From assembly GCA_947176785.1 (NCBI GenBank), contig CAMWSA010000154.1, forward strand, positions 1 to 8,304: a stretch of DNA of 8,304 bases, given 5' to 3'. This DNA comes from an uncultured Lachnospiraceae bacterium (GTDB taxonomy: Bacteria > Bacillota > Clostridia > Lachnospirales > Lachnospiraceae). The first letter of the stretch is position 1; every line of letters begins with the position of its first letter. Below the pieces are notes generated by a model. The model saw only the letters and a list, made by a program, of their open reading frames with translations. It searched no databases and was not told the DNA's origin. A program made the position numbers and the translations under genes. Below, one piece after another: positions 1 through 6,923 of this stretch.

Positions 1-453
1 GTGGAGACGGTCTATCAGGGGCTGACGCTGTCGGAGATGATGGTGGGCGGTGTGTTGTGGCTGTTCCCGGTGCTGTGCTTTGGCTTGTATGGGATGGCAA
101 AAAAGAATTATTTTGAAGATCGCAGATGCTATTACTTAGTTTGGCTCTTTCAGCTGCTGATGGTGGCGCTGGCGGTGGTGGACACCCAGATGGCGGGCCT
201 TTTGACCCGGTATTTTGGGGACTTTGTGTGGATTGGCATGATTGCCGGCATATTTGCCGTACTGGCATGCTACGACCGGCTGGAGAGGGAAGGGCGTGAC
301 CTGCGCCTCCTGCAAAGGCTGGTGGTGACAGCCTGCGCCGTGACCCTCCTGTTTGCCTTCCTGCGGATCTTTGCCCACAGTGAGGACGCCATAGGCAGCG
401 CCAATCCGGCCCTGTATTACCAGGTGCAGTCCCTGATCGCTTTCTGGATGTAG
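1..453 (+). CDS. Membrane protein of unknown function, probably 5'-truncated by the window edge
   Basis: The reading frame is open from base 1 (a GTG) to a TAG at 451-453, giving 150 residues. No upstream sequence is visible, so the GTG may be an internal codon and the gene may continue to the left. The protein is strongly hydrophobic, with four likely membrane segments at about residues 13-32, 42-63, 75-94 and 107-125. Basic and acidic stretches lie between them (for example KKNYFEDRR near 34-42 and DRLEREGRD near 92-100). The C-terminus is a short amphipathic tail, YYQVQSLIAFWM. I do not recognise the family and assign no function. Its last 37 bp overlap the end of the convergent PLC-like gene, and I see no terminator between them. 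I am confident that it is coding because of the sustained membrane-protein composition, and uncertain about its start. Confidence 0.6.
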   Translation: METVYQGLTLSEMMVGGVLWLFPVLCFGLYGMAKKNYFEDRRCYYLVWLFQLLMVALAVVDTQMAGLLTRYFGDFVWIGMIAGIFAVLACYDRLEREGRDLRLLQRLVVTACAVTLLFAFLRIFAHSEDAIGSANPALYYQVQSLIAFWM

Positions 454-1091
454 CCGCAGGCGTTTTGGATGAATGCCTGATTTTCCTCATAGGGAAAAAC
501 GCTGCAGTCGCATTCCTCGTGCGGGGTCAAAAAATTCTTCCGGATGATGAAGGCTTTGCTGTCCTGCAGTTCTTCGCGGGTGATATAGCCGGGGATCTCG
601 TAGTCCTGCTCTGCCAGGAGGATATCGGGCATGGGGTGCTGAAAGGCATATTCCCGGACCAGCCGCCAGTCATTGAGATCCACATCCCGCCCAAAGACGG
701 CGAAATAGTCCGGATCATCGGGATCTTTGCCAGCGGCTGCCAGCTTTTGTGCATGGGCGTCCCGCAGGGTCAGGATGAAGACCTCGTCGGCCAGCATATG
801 GGTTACATAGCCCAGGTACAACTCATAGTCCGGGGTGCCGGGCCGCAGGTATTGCCGTGCAAACGCGTGGAAAGCCTGGCGGTATGCCTGGTAGCACGCC
901 GGCAGGTGCAGATCTCTTAATCGGATATTGTCCTTAAAATGGGTGTGCCTTTTCATCTCCCGCCGGTAGTCCTTCCGGGCCATAATGGCATCCGGGGCCA
1001 GGTTGCCGCAGTAGAACAGGGCGGGGTGCTTGATTTGCAGGGGTTGCAGTAACTGGTCCGCAATGACCAGATGAGTGACGGTGCCGGCCAT
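417..1091 (-). CDS. Zinc-dependent phospholipase C-like protein
   Basis: A 224-residue protein resembling the zinc-dependent phospholipase C family (Zn_dep_PLPC). It has the family pattern of spaced metal ligands: His7 in an N-terminal TH, Asp34 in GNLAPDA, His49/His51 in KRHTH, and His98 and Asp102 in YVTHMLADE. In characterised members such ligands bind zinc for phosphodiester hydrolysis of phospholipids. Here the substrate is unknown, and there is no signal peptide (the protein starts MAGTVTHLVIADQ), so it is probably cytoplasmic and may not be a secreted lipase. The start at 1091 is chosen because an AGGAGG ribosome site (minus strand, 1104-1099) lies 7 nt upstream. The frame stays open to an ATG at 1139, but that extension covers the promoter. 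The 3' end overlaps the convergent membrane-protein gene by 37 bp. The family call rests on motif spacing only. Confidence 0.68.
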   Translation of the reverse strand: MAGTVTHLVIADQLLQPLQIKHPALFYCGNLAPDAIMARKDYRREMKRHTHFKDNIRLRDLHLPACYQAYRQAFHAFARQYLRPGTPDYELYLGYVTHMLADEVFILTLRDAHAQKLAAAGKDPDDPDYFAVFGRDVDLNDWRLVREYAFQHPMPDILLAEQDYEIPGYITREELQDSKAFIIRKNFLTPHEECDCSVFPYEENQAFIQNACGYIQKAIRDCTW

Positions 1092-1110
1092 AATAGTACC
1101 TCCTGACAAG

Positions 1111-1139
1111 AGTTTAGCACATTTTCTCCGAAATGTCAT
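1111..1139 (-). promoter_or_regulatory. Sigma-A promoter for the PLC-like gene
   Basis: Read on the minus strand, a -35 ATGACA (1139-1134, 5 of 6 matches) and an extended -10 TGcTAAACT (hexamer 1116-1111) are separated by exactly 17 bp. Transcription would begin near 1104, next to the AGGAGG ribosome site, so the leader would be very short (about 12-15 nt). The -10 overlaps one arm of the inverted repeat at 1115-1124. Confidence 0.55.
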
Positions 1140-1185
1140 ACAAAATAAGCGGAATTTGCATGGTCAGGATGAAAGAAATGTGCTA
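1115..1185. repeat. 10-bp perfect inverted repeat joining two divergent promoters
   Basis: TAGCACATTT at 1115-1124 is the exact reverse complement of AAATGTGCTA at 1176-1185, with 51 bp between the arms. Each arm overlaps the extended -10 element of one of the two divergent promoters (PLC-like gene and MATE gene). It could be a pair of operator half-sites for a shared regulator. Part of the symmetry is expected simply because both promoters use a TGnTA extended -10. Confidence 0.6.
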
Positions 1186-1189
1186 CTAT
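1161..1189 (+). promoter_or_regulatory. Sigma-A promoter for the MATE transporter gene
   Basis: A -35-like TGGTCA (1161-1166, 4 of 6) is followed after 17 bp by TACTAT (1184-1189), with an upstream TG making an extended -10 (TGcTACTAT). Transcription would start near 1196, leaving a leader of about 80 nt before the MATE start. The -10 overlaps the right arm of the inverted repeat shared with the divergent promoter. Confidence 0.5.
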
Positions 1190-1273
1190 GGAAAAGGTTC
1201 GGAAGTATAGCTTTCGAAATACAGGTCATGCAGGAGCAGGGTAAGTATAGAAAATGAACGGGGAAGTGGTTTT

Positions 1274-2671
1274 TTGCGGGCTATGGGGCTAAGAAAACGT
1301 CTGTATGACGGCAGCAAGATTGACAAGGAGAATATGTTGTATCCTACCGGGGCGCTGGTGGCGCTGCTTGTTCCCATTGTGGTGGAGCAGCTGCTGAATT
1401 CCCTGATGGGGATGGTGGACACCATGATGGTCAGCAATGTGGGAAGTGAGGCCATCTCCGCCGTATCCCTGGTGGATTCCATCAATAACCTGGTGATTCA
1501 GATTTTTTCCGCCATGGCGGCGGGGGCGTCCATCATCTGCTCTCAGTATCTGGGAGGCAGGGACCGGGAGGGCTGCAACCGGGCGGCAAAGCAGGTCCTA
1601 CTGACCGTGCTGGTTATCTCCACAAGTGTGATGCTGTTGGGGCTATGCCTGCGCAGGCCCCTGCTTCGGCTGGTATTTGGCCGGATTGAGCCGGGCGTCA
1701 TGGCGAACGCGGAAAAATATTTCCTGCTGTCCGTGGTCTCCTATCCTTTTTTGGCGCTGTTCAATGCGGGAGCCGCCTTTTTCAGAGCGGGAGGCAATTC
1801 CCGTTTTCCCATGAAGGTATCCGTACTCTCCAATCTCCTCAATGTGGGGGGCAATGCGGTCTTGATATTTGGATTTCGGATGGGCGTGGCGGGGGCGGCG
1901 CTGTCCACCCTGGCGTCCAGGGCCTTCTGTGCCGTTCTGGTGTTGGCTTTTCTGCGCAGACCCGCTCAGCCCATTGTGGTAAATCATTACCTGGAAATAC
2001 GGCCCGACATGCCGATGATCTGGAAGATTCTGGCTATCGGCATTCCCTCCGGTGTGGAGAACGGTATGTTCCAGTTTGGCAAGCTGGCCATCCAGTCTAC
2101 GGTCTCCGCCATGGGTACGATTGCCATCGCCGCCCAGGCCATGACCAACATTATGGAGATGGTCAACGGCATATTTGGCGTGGGCACAGGGATCTGCCTG
2201 ATGACCCTGGTGGGGCAGGCCATCGGCGCAGGCAGAAAGGAAGAGGCCAGATATTATGTGGTGAAATGCACTTTTATCGGAATGGCGGGGATCCTGGTCT
2301 CCTGCCTTCTGGTGCTGGCAATCACCAGGCCGGTGCTGCGTCTGGCGGGCATGGAGCCGGAGAGCGCGGCCATGTGCTGGCAGATGGTCATCGCCATCAC
2401 CATCGCCAAGCCGCTGCTGTGGGCCTTTTCCTTTATCCCGGCATATGGGCTGCGGGCTGCGGGAGATGTGAAATTTACCATGCTTACCTCCACTGTGACC
2501 ATGTGGTGTATGAGGGTGGCGCTGTGTATTTTTCTGGTGAGGGCCTGCAATATGGGCCCCATGGCGGTGTGGTATGGGATGTTTGCGGACTGGGCTCTGC
2601 GGAGCGTGATTTTTACCCTGCGGTTTTTAAGCGGGCGCTGGATTCATGACGCAGTGGGCAAAACGCACTAA
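1274..2671 (+). CDS. MATE family multidrug/cation antiporter
   Basis: A 465-residue integral membrane protein of the MATE family, which exports cationic drugs or metabolites in exchange for Na+ or H+. It has the usual length (about 450 residues) and the two-lobed layout of twelve helices. The first lobe opens with PIVVEQLLNSLMGMVDTMMV and GASIICSQYLGG. The second lobe repeats the pattern around residues 250-320 with IPSGVENGMFQFG, AAQAMTNIMEM and GQAIGAGRKEEAR. Substrate cannot be inferred. The start is uncertain: TTG at 1274 has a modest purine-rich GGGGAAG about 8 nt upstream; ATG at 1283 is in frame; ATG at 1334 has a good AAGGAG, but only 3 nt away, and would trim most of the pre-helix tail. 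It has its own promoter and is divergent from the PLC-like gene. No convincing terminator follows the stop. Confidence 0.93.
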   Translation: MRAMGLRKRLYDGSKIDKENMLYPTGALVALLVPIVVEQLLNSLMGMVDTMMVSNVGSEAISAVSLVDSINNLVIQIFSAMAAGASIICSQYLGGRDREGCNRAAKQVLLTVLVISTSVMLLGLCLRRPLLRLVFGRIEPGVMANAEKYFLLSVVSYPFLALFNAGAAFFRAGGNSRFPMKVSVLSNLLNVGGNAVLIFGFRMGVAGAALSTLASRAFCAVLVLAFLRRPAQPIVVNHYLEIRPDMPMIWKILAIGIPSGVENGMFQFGKLAIQSTVSAMGTIAIAAQAMTNIMEMVNGIFGVGTGICLMTLVGQAIGAGRKEEARYYVVKCTFIGMAGILVSCLLVLAITRPVLRLAGMEPESAAMCWQMVIAITIAKPLLWAFSFIPAYGLRAAGDVKFTMLTSTVTMWCMRVALCIFLVRACNMGPMAVWYGMFADWALRSVIFTLRFLSGRWIHDAVGKTH

Positions 2672-2727
2672 GAACCATTATTTTGTTGTGAAAAAGCACA
2701 AAAAAGCAGCAAACCCAAACCAATTAG

Positions 2728-2757
2728 TTGACAAATTTATGAACCCGGGCGTATAAT
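2728..2757 (+). promoter_or_regulatory. Perfect-consensus sigma-A promoter for the EAL-domain gene
   Basis: TTGACA at 2728-2733 and TATAAT at 2752-2757 both match the consensus at all six positions, with an 18-bp spacer, and the sequence upstream of the -35 is A-rich. Predicted transcription starts near 2764, about 40 nt before the start codon. Such a promoter should be strong and would need a repressor or leader control if expression is to vary. Confidence 0.85.
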
Positions 2758-2771
2758 GAAAGTCAGGTAAT

Positions 2772-2794
2772 ATTATCCTCTAAAAGCGGATAAT
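2772..2794 (+). promoter_or_regulatory. Small hairpin or operator palindrome next to the EAL gene ribosome site
   Basis: ATTATCC (2772-2778) and GGATAAT (2788-2794) form a perfect 7-bp inverted repeat with a 9-nt centre. It lies about 8-30 nt into the predicted transcript and ends one base before the GGAG ribosome site at 2795-2798. As DNA it could be a repressor site just downstream of the very strong promoter; as RNA it could slow ribosome access. Neither role is shown by sequence. Confidence 0.45.
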
Positions 2795-2804
2795 GGAGAG
2801 AATG

Positions 2805-5219
2805 ATGAGCGAAAAAAGACAAGTGGACGAAAGAGCAGGCAAGGCGAACCTGCATGGCAGGAGTAAAGACGATCGGGACGCACTGACAGCCCTCTGTACT
2901 TTTTCTGCCGCCAAAGAACAAATCAACCGGCTGATGCGGAAAGCCCCACAGGGGATCTATCATGTTATCATGCTGCATATCGGCAATATTTCACAGTTGA
3001 CAGATGAATACGGCTTTGCTTTTGCCATGGCGGTACTGGAAAATCAGGCGGCCCTGCTGCGGCTCTGCTTCCGGTTACAGGACGATGTGATACTCTGCAG
3101 GCTGGGAAAGGATGCCATGATGGCGTTTGTGCGGGAGGAGGATATCGGAAAGGTGGAGAGTCACGCCCGCCTGGTGCAGGAGAAGCTGCAGAACCGGTAT
3201 TTCGGACGCAGGGAGAAGCTGCGGTGCAGAGTGACTATGGGAGTCTTTCATGTGCCTGCGGATGAGAGGGATTTGAAGCGGATTTTGATCTGTGCCGGCA
3301 AAGCGGTGGCATATGGCCTGCGGTGCCGGATTCCCTACGTGGTGTACGGGGAGAGTATGGCAGAGGAGGCAGTGTCGGAGGATGAGAGCCTGACCGCGGA
3401 GAAGACGGACGAGGAGAGGCGGCTGCAGTACGAGGGCAATTTTATCGCTTTTGCCGTGAGCCTGTTGTCGAATACTTCGGATCTGGACAGCAGCCTGGAC
3501 ATGCTGGCTAAACAGATGGGCTGGCATTTTAACTATGACGAGGTGCTGATATCGGAGTTTATCGAGGACAACAGCACCATGGTATCCAACCGATGGCGGC
3601 GCGGCGAGGGGGTGGTGCCCAACCCGGAGGAGATCAATACCTTTGACGACTGGGATGATTTCTTTTCCGGCTTTGACAAGGATGGCGTCAATCTGACCTG
3701 TGATGTGGAAAAGGGCGGTTATTCGGAAAGGGATCTGGCATTTTTCCATGAAAAGGGAATCGGCAGCTTCATCAATCTGCTGTTGTACAGCAACGGGCAC
3801 CCCATCGGCTATGTGACCTGCAGCAGAAAGCGGCCCGTGGAACAGATGCCGGACAGGGAACTGAATACGCTGATTCAGCTGGGCAAGGTTATCAGTTCCT
3901 TTGTGGCGCTGCGGTTTCAGAACCGCCGGAACCAGGAGCATATCGAGACGTTGAGGAGGGATGAACTGACGGGGTTATACCACTATGGCGCTTTTCAGAA
4001 GGAAGTGCGCCGTGCCCTGTATCAGTGTGACCCTGGCCTTACCTATGCCATGGTCTATATGGATGTCAGCAATTTCGCCTATCTGAACGAGAACTTTGGC
4101 TACAGCGAGGGAAACCAGCTTTTGAAGGATATGGCCAGATGGCTGCGGTATATGAACGCAAAGCGCTGTATCTGTGGCAGGGTGTATGCGGATCGTTTTG
4201 TGATCCTGGTGACTGGGGACAGCCAGGAGGCTATAGAGCAGGAGATCCGCCAGTCCGTCAGCCGCTTTACGGATTATCTGCTGCACAGATATCCCATGGG
4301 GGATTTGCAGGTGCGGGCCGGCTTGTATTATATAGACAATCCGGAGGCGGAGATCTTCACGATGATTGATGCCGCCAACCATGCCAGGAAGATCATCAAG
4401 GAGGATTACCTGAATCATGTGATGGTATATACGGAACGTCTGCGGCAGACCAGGGCGGATAAGATCAATGTGGTGGCAAGCATACACGACGCCATAGACA
4501 AGGGGGATGTGGAGGCTTACCTGCAGCCAAAGTTCTCCATGAGGACAGGGGAAGTGGTGGGCGCGGAGGCGCTGGTCAGGTGGCATAACGCGGACGGCAG
4601 CCTGAAATATCCGGATCAGTTCATCCCCGTGCTGGAGGAAGTGGGGTATATTGTAAATGTGGATTTCTGCGTGTTCCGCCAGGTCCTGGACAGCTTAAAG
4701 CGATGGAAGGCCGAGGGCAGGAAGCTGGTTCCCATATCCGTAAATTTCTCGCGGGTACATTTCAGAGACCAGCATTTTAGCGACAAGGTCATAGAACTGT
4801 TGAGGGAGTATGAGGTGGAACCGGCGTATATCGAGATTGAGGTGACTGAGAGTTGTATCTCCGGCAATCCCCTGGGTATGGTGCAGCAGATGACACAGCT
4901 GAGAGAAAACGGGCTGAAGATTGCGATGGATGACTTCGGCATCGGCTATTCTTCCCTGGGAATGCTGATTGACGCCAATGTGGATATTGTCAAGGTTGAC
5001 AAGAGCTTTATCGACCATTATGAGACGGACCAGGAACAGCAGTATATCAACCGGATCGGCCAGCTGGTGCGGGCTGCCGGCAAGGACATAATCTTTGAGG
5101 GCGTGGAGACCCGGCAGCAGGTGGAATTTCTGCGTGAATACGGCTATGATAAGGCCCAGGGGTATGTGTTTTCCAGGCCGGTGCCCATTCCCGAATTTGA
5201 GAAATGGATAAGCATATAG
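2805..5219 (+). CDS. GGDEF-like/GAF/GGDEF-like/EAL protein, probable c-di-GMP phosphodiesterase
   Basis: An 804-residue cytoplasmic protein with no membrane segments. In order: a degenerate GGDEF-like domain (about 30-190, signature reduced to GKDAM at 101-105), a GAF-like sensory domain (about 210-375), a second GGDEF domain starting at DELTGLY (386) whose active site reads YADRF (461-465), and a C-terminal EAL domain. The EAL domain keeps its expected catalytic features: EALVRW (Glu near 588), SVNFSRVHF, EIEVTES, MDDFGIGYSS (Asp-Asp near 709-710), VKVDKSF, EGVET and QGYVFSRP. It should therefore hydrolyse c-di-GMP, while neither GGDEF should make it. No RxxD inhibitory site is seen before the second GGDEF. 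The start at 2805 is chosen for the GGAG site 6 nt upstream; in-frame ATGs at 2793 and 2802 are possible. It is transcribed alone from a consensus promoter and closed by a strong terminator. Confidence 0.93.
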   Translation: MSEKRQVDERAGKANLHGRSKDDRDALTALCTFSAAKEQINRLMRKAPQGIYHVIMLHIGNISQLTDEYGFAFAMAVLENQAALLRLCFRLQDDVILCRLGKDAMMAFVREEDIGKVESHARLVQEKLQNRYFGRREKLRCRVTMGVFHVPADERDLKRILICAGKAVAYGLRCRIPYVVYGESMAEEAVSEDESLTAEKTDEERRLQYEGNFIAFAVSLLSNTSDLDSSLDMLAKQMGWHFNYDEVLISEFIEDNSTMVSNRWRRGEGVVPNPEEINTFDDWDDFFSGFDKDGVNLTCDVEKGGYSERDLAFFHEKGIGSFINLLLYSNGHPIGYVTCSRKRPVEQMPDRELNTLIQLGKVISSFVALRFQNRRNQEHIETLRRDELTGLYHYGAFQKEVRRALYQCDPGLTYAMVYMDVSNFAYLNENFGYSEGNQLLKDMARWLRYMNAKRCICGRVYADRFVILVTGDSQEAIEQEIRQSVSRFTDYLLHRYPMGDLQVRAGLYYIDNPEAEIFTMIDAANHARKIIKEDYLNHVMVYTERLRQTRADKINVVASIHDAIDKGDVEAYLQPKFSMRTGEVVGAEALVRWHNADGSLKYPDQFIPVLEEVGYIVNVDFCVFRQVLDSLKRWKAEGRKLVPISVNFSRVHFRDQHFSDKVIELLREYEVEPAYIEIEVTESCISGNPLGMVQQMTQLRENGLKIAMDDFGIGYSSLGMLIDANVDIVKVDKSFIDHYETDQEQQYINRIGQLVRAAGKDIIFEGVETRQQVEFLREYGYDKAQGYVFSRPVPIPEFEKWISI

Positions 5220-5236
5220 AACAATAGAACAGATGG

Positions 5237-5275
5237 AAAAACGTGGCCTCGTGAGAGCGGGAACCACGTTTTTTT
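5237..5275 (+). terminator. Rho-independent terminator after the EAL-domain gene
   Basis: AAAAACGTGG (5237-5246) pairs with CCACGTTTTT (5264-5273), and the T-run continues to 5275. A small inner CTC/GAG pairing sits in the loop. It lies 17 bp after the EAL gene stop and insulates it from the lipoprotein gene. Confidence 0.9.
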
Positions 5276-5292
5276 ATTGCGGAACAAAGAAA

Positions 5293-5322
5293 ATGTCACT
5301 TTTTTCTCATTTCAGACATAAC
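5293..5322 (+). promoter_or_regulatory. Weak candidate promoter for the solute-binding lipoprotein gene
   Basis: ATGTCA (5293-5298, 4 of 6) and CATAAC (5317-5322, 4 of 6) are spaced by 18 bp between the terminator and the lipoprotein start. A promoter is needed here because the preceding terminator is strong, but this match is poor and the true one may differ. Confidence 0.3.
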
Positions 5323-5364
5323 ATAGAGCATCAGTCAACTGGAAAAGGGAGGATAGGATCGCTT

Positions 5365-6393
5365 ATGAGAAAAGGAAGAGGGAAAAAAGGAGTATCGCTG
5401 CTGGTGACAGCCGTGATGGCCGCCGGGCTGCTTACAGGCTGTGGCAAACCGGGAACAGCGGCGGGCGGCGACGGAAAGCTGACGCCGGTCACCTTAAACG
5501 AGGTGGCACATTCTATTTTCTATGCGCCCATGTATGTGGCCATAGAGGAGGGATACTTTAAGGAGGAGGGGCTTGACGTGACGCTGGTAACCGGCTTTGG
5601 TGCCGACAAGACCATGACGGCTGTGCTTACCGGGGATGCGGACATCGGCTTTATGGGCAGTGAGTCTACCATTTATACCTATGTGGGCGGTACGGAGGAC
5701 TATGTGGTGAATTTCGCCCAGCTGACCCAGCGGGCGGGGAATTTCCTGGTGTCCAGAGAGCCGATTGACGAATTCGGCTGGGATATGCTTAAAGGTCAGG
5801 ATGTGCTTGGCGGCAGGGCCGGCGGTATGCCCCAGATGGTGTTTGAATACATTCTGCGGAAAAATAATATTGACCCGGCAACGGACCTGCGGATCGACCA
5901 GAGCATTGACTTTGGCTCCACAGCAGCGGCCTTCTCCGGCGGCGATGCGGATTTTACCGTTGAGTTTGAACCCCACGCCACTCTGCTGGAGCAGAAGGGG
6001 GACGGCTATGTGGTGGCTTCCCTGGGAGAGGATTCAGGCTACGTGCCCTACACCGCGTTCAGCGCCAAGAAGAGTTATATCGAAAAGAACGGCAATGTGA
6101 TCCAGGCATTTACAAATGCCCTGCAAAGAGGCATGGATTATGTGCAGTCCCACAGCCCGGAGGAGATCGCCGATGTGATCGCCCCCCAGTTTGCCGAGAC
6201 CGACAAGCAGGCCCTGGTGACTATCGTGGCCAGATATTATGACCAGGACACATGGAAGGATAACCTGGTCTTTGAGAAGGAAGCCTTTGACCTGTTACAA
6301 AATATCCTACAGGATTCCAAAGTGCTTTCAGAGCGAGTGCCCTATGAGGATCTGGTAAACACGGCCTTTGCGGAGACGGCGGCAAAGAAATGA
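5365..6393 (+). CDS. ABC transporter solute-binding lipoprotein, NMT1/THI5/SsuA-like
   Basis: A 342-residue lipoprotein that should capture a small organic ligand outside the membrane for an ABC importer. The N-terminus is a lipoprotein signal: basic MRKGRGKKG, a hydrophobic run, then the lipobox LTGC with Cys26 as the lipidated residue. The mature part follows the NMT1/THI5-like fold, with VTLNEVAHSIFYAPMYVAIEEGYFKEEGLDV, TAVLTGDADIGFMG, GGRAGGMPQMVFEYILRKNNIDP and FSGGDADFTVEFEP. Relatives bind thiamine pyrimidine precursors, alkanesulfonates, nitrate/taurine-like or riboflavin-like molecules; the ligand cannot be assigned. The start at 5365 gives the signal peptide directly and has AGGA 6 nt upstream, with GGGAGG further up. 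The frame is open back to 5233, but that part overlaps the terminator. No permease or ATPase gene follows: the next gene is convergent, 24 bp away. Confidence 0.9.
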   Translation: MRKGRGKKGVSLLVTAVMAAGLLTGCGKPGTAAGGDGKLTPVTLNEVAHSIFYAPMYVAIEEGYFKEEGLDVTLVTGFGADKTMTAVLTGDADIGFMGSESTIYTYVGGTEDYVVNFAQLTQRAGNFLVSREPIDEFGWDMLKGQDVLGGRAGGMPQMVFEYILRKNNIDPATDLRIDQSIDFGSTAAAFSGGDADFTVEFEPHATLLEQKGDGYVVASLGEDSGYVPYTAFSAKKSYIEKNGNVIQAFTNALQRGMDYVQSHSPEEIADVIAPQFAETDKQALVTIVARYYDQDTWKDNLVFEKEAFDLLQNILQDSKVLSERVPYEDLVNTAFAETAAKK

Positions 6394-6417
6394 AACGGAA
6401 TAAAGCCCGGGGGCTGA

Positions 6418-6900
6418 TCACGGCCTGATGTTTTTCTCGGCCCAGAGCCGCAGGGCCGTGGCATTGGTGCTGATTTTCTCCAGGGAATCCAATATGTGCC
6501 GGAAAGCGGGCTTCTCATAATCGTTGATACGTCCGTCCTCGGATATGGCGATCAGGGAGGCCCGAAGCCCCTCTATATCCTTCAGGGAACCAAGGACCTT
6601 CAGTGCCAGACGGTCAAAATCATCAATGGTGACCTCCTGGATGCTTCCCCTGCCGATGGAGCATTCCTTGGCGCAATAGGAATTGCATAACTCCGGGGTG
6701 TTGTAGGCCTCCGCCATGGCTTTAACCTCCTCGGGGTAGGGGGCGATGGTGTTAAGCTCTATCCTTGCCAGGCGGGTGCGGTCAATGCCTATAATCTCAG
6801 CGGCTTTTTCACGGCTGGAAAAATCGTCATTGCTTTCAGCGGCTTCGCAACGTGCGAGATAATACATGTTATCTGCTGCTTTTGTGGCTTTTTTGCTCAT
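6418..6900 (-). CDS. XRE-type helix-turn-helix regulator with a Cys cluster
   Basis: A 160-residue protein whose first part resembles an XRE/Cro-type DNA-binding domain. The helix-turn-helix is likely SSREKAAEIIGIDRTRLARIE (about 28-48), followed by EVKAMAEAYNTPELC, typical of the last helices of this fold. Directly after comes LCNSYCAKECSIG, with Cys72, Cys76 and Cys80 in a C-x3-C-x3-C arrangement. The C-terminal half (90-160) is predicted mainly helical and may mediate dimerisation. The start at 6900 fits a GAGG site 11 nt upstream, a longish spacing. It has its own promoter with direct repeats nearby, is divergent from the SPFH gene and convergent with the lipoprotein gene. Targets are unknown; autoregulation and control of the SPFH gene are inferred from position only. 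This kind of short regulator is frequent in clostridial genomes, sometimes in mobile regions, but no mobile genes are seen here. Confidence 0.8.
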   Translation of the reverse strand: MSKKATKAADNMYYLARCEAAESNDDFSSREKAAEIIGIDRTRLARIELNTIAPYPEEVKAMAEAYNTPELCNSYCAKECSIGRGSIQEVTIDDFDRLALKVLGSLKDIEGLRASLIAISEDGRINDYEKPAFRHILDSLEKISTNATALRLWAEKNIRP

Positions 6901-6923
6901 GGTATTCTTGTCCTCACTGCTAT

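Noticed and set aside
465..920. A 151-codon forward frame opposite the PLC-like gene
   Set aside because: It is the antisense shadow of a gene with conserved metal-ligand motifs, and has no ribosome site or family resemblance.
1092..1139. N-terminal extension of the PLC-like protein to an ATG at 1139
   Set aside because: It would translate through the ribosome site and -10 region; the ATG at 1091 has AGGAGG at ideal spacing.
2686..2701. Terminator after the MATE gene (TTGTG...CACAA)
   Set aside because: Only a 5-bp AT-rich stem, followed by A-residues rather than a T-run.
2758..2804. c-di-GMP riboswitch before the EAL gene
   Set aside because: The leader is only about 40 nt, far too short for a known c-di-GMP aptamer, and holds just one 7-bp palindrome.
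3075..4586. Long antisense frames inside the EAL-domain gene
   Set aside because: They are His/Pro/Leu-rich with no ribosome sites and mirror codon bias of the strongly supported forward gene.
5233..5364. N-terminal extension of the solute-binding protein
   Set aside because: It overlaps the terminator of the previous gene and would bury the lipoprotein signal; the ATG at 5365 is followed at once by a proper signal peptide.
6404..6415. Shared terminator between the convergent lipoprotein and XRE genes (AGCCCGGGGGCT)
   Set aside because: The stem is four pairs with a four-base loop. Only the minus strand has a short T-rich stretch after it, so at best it is a very weak terminator for the XRE gene.
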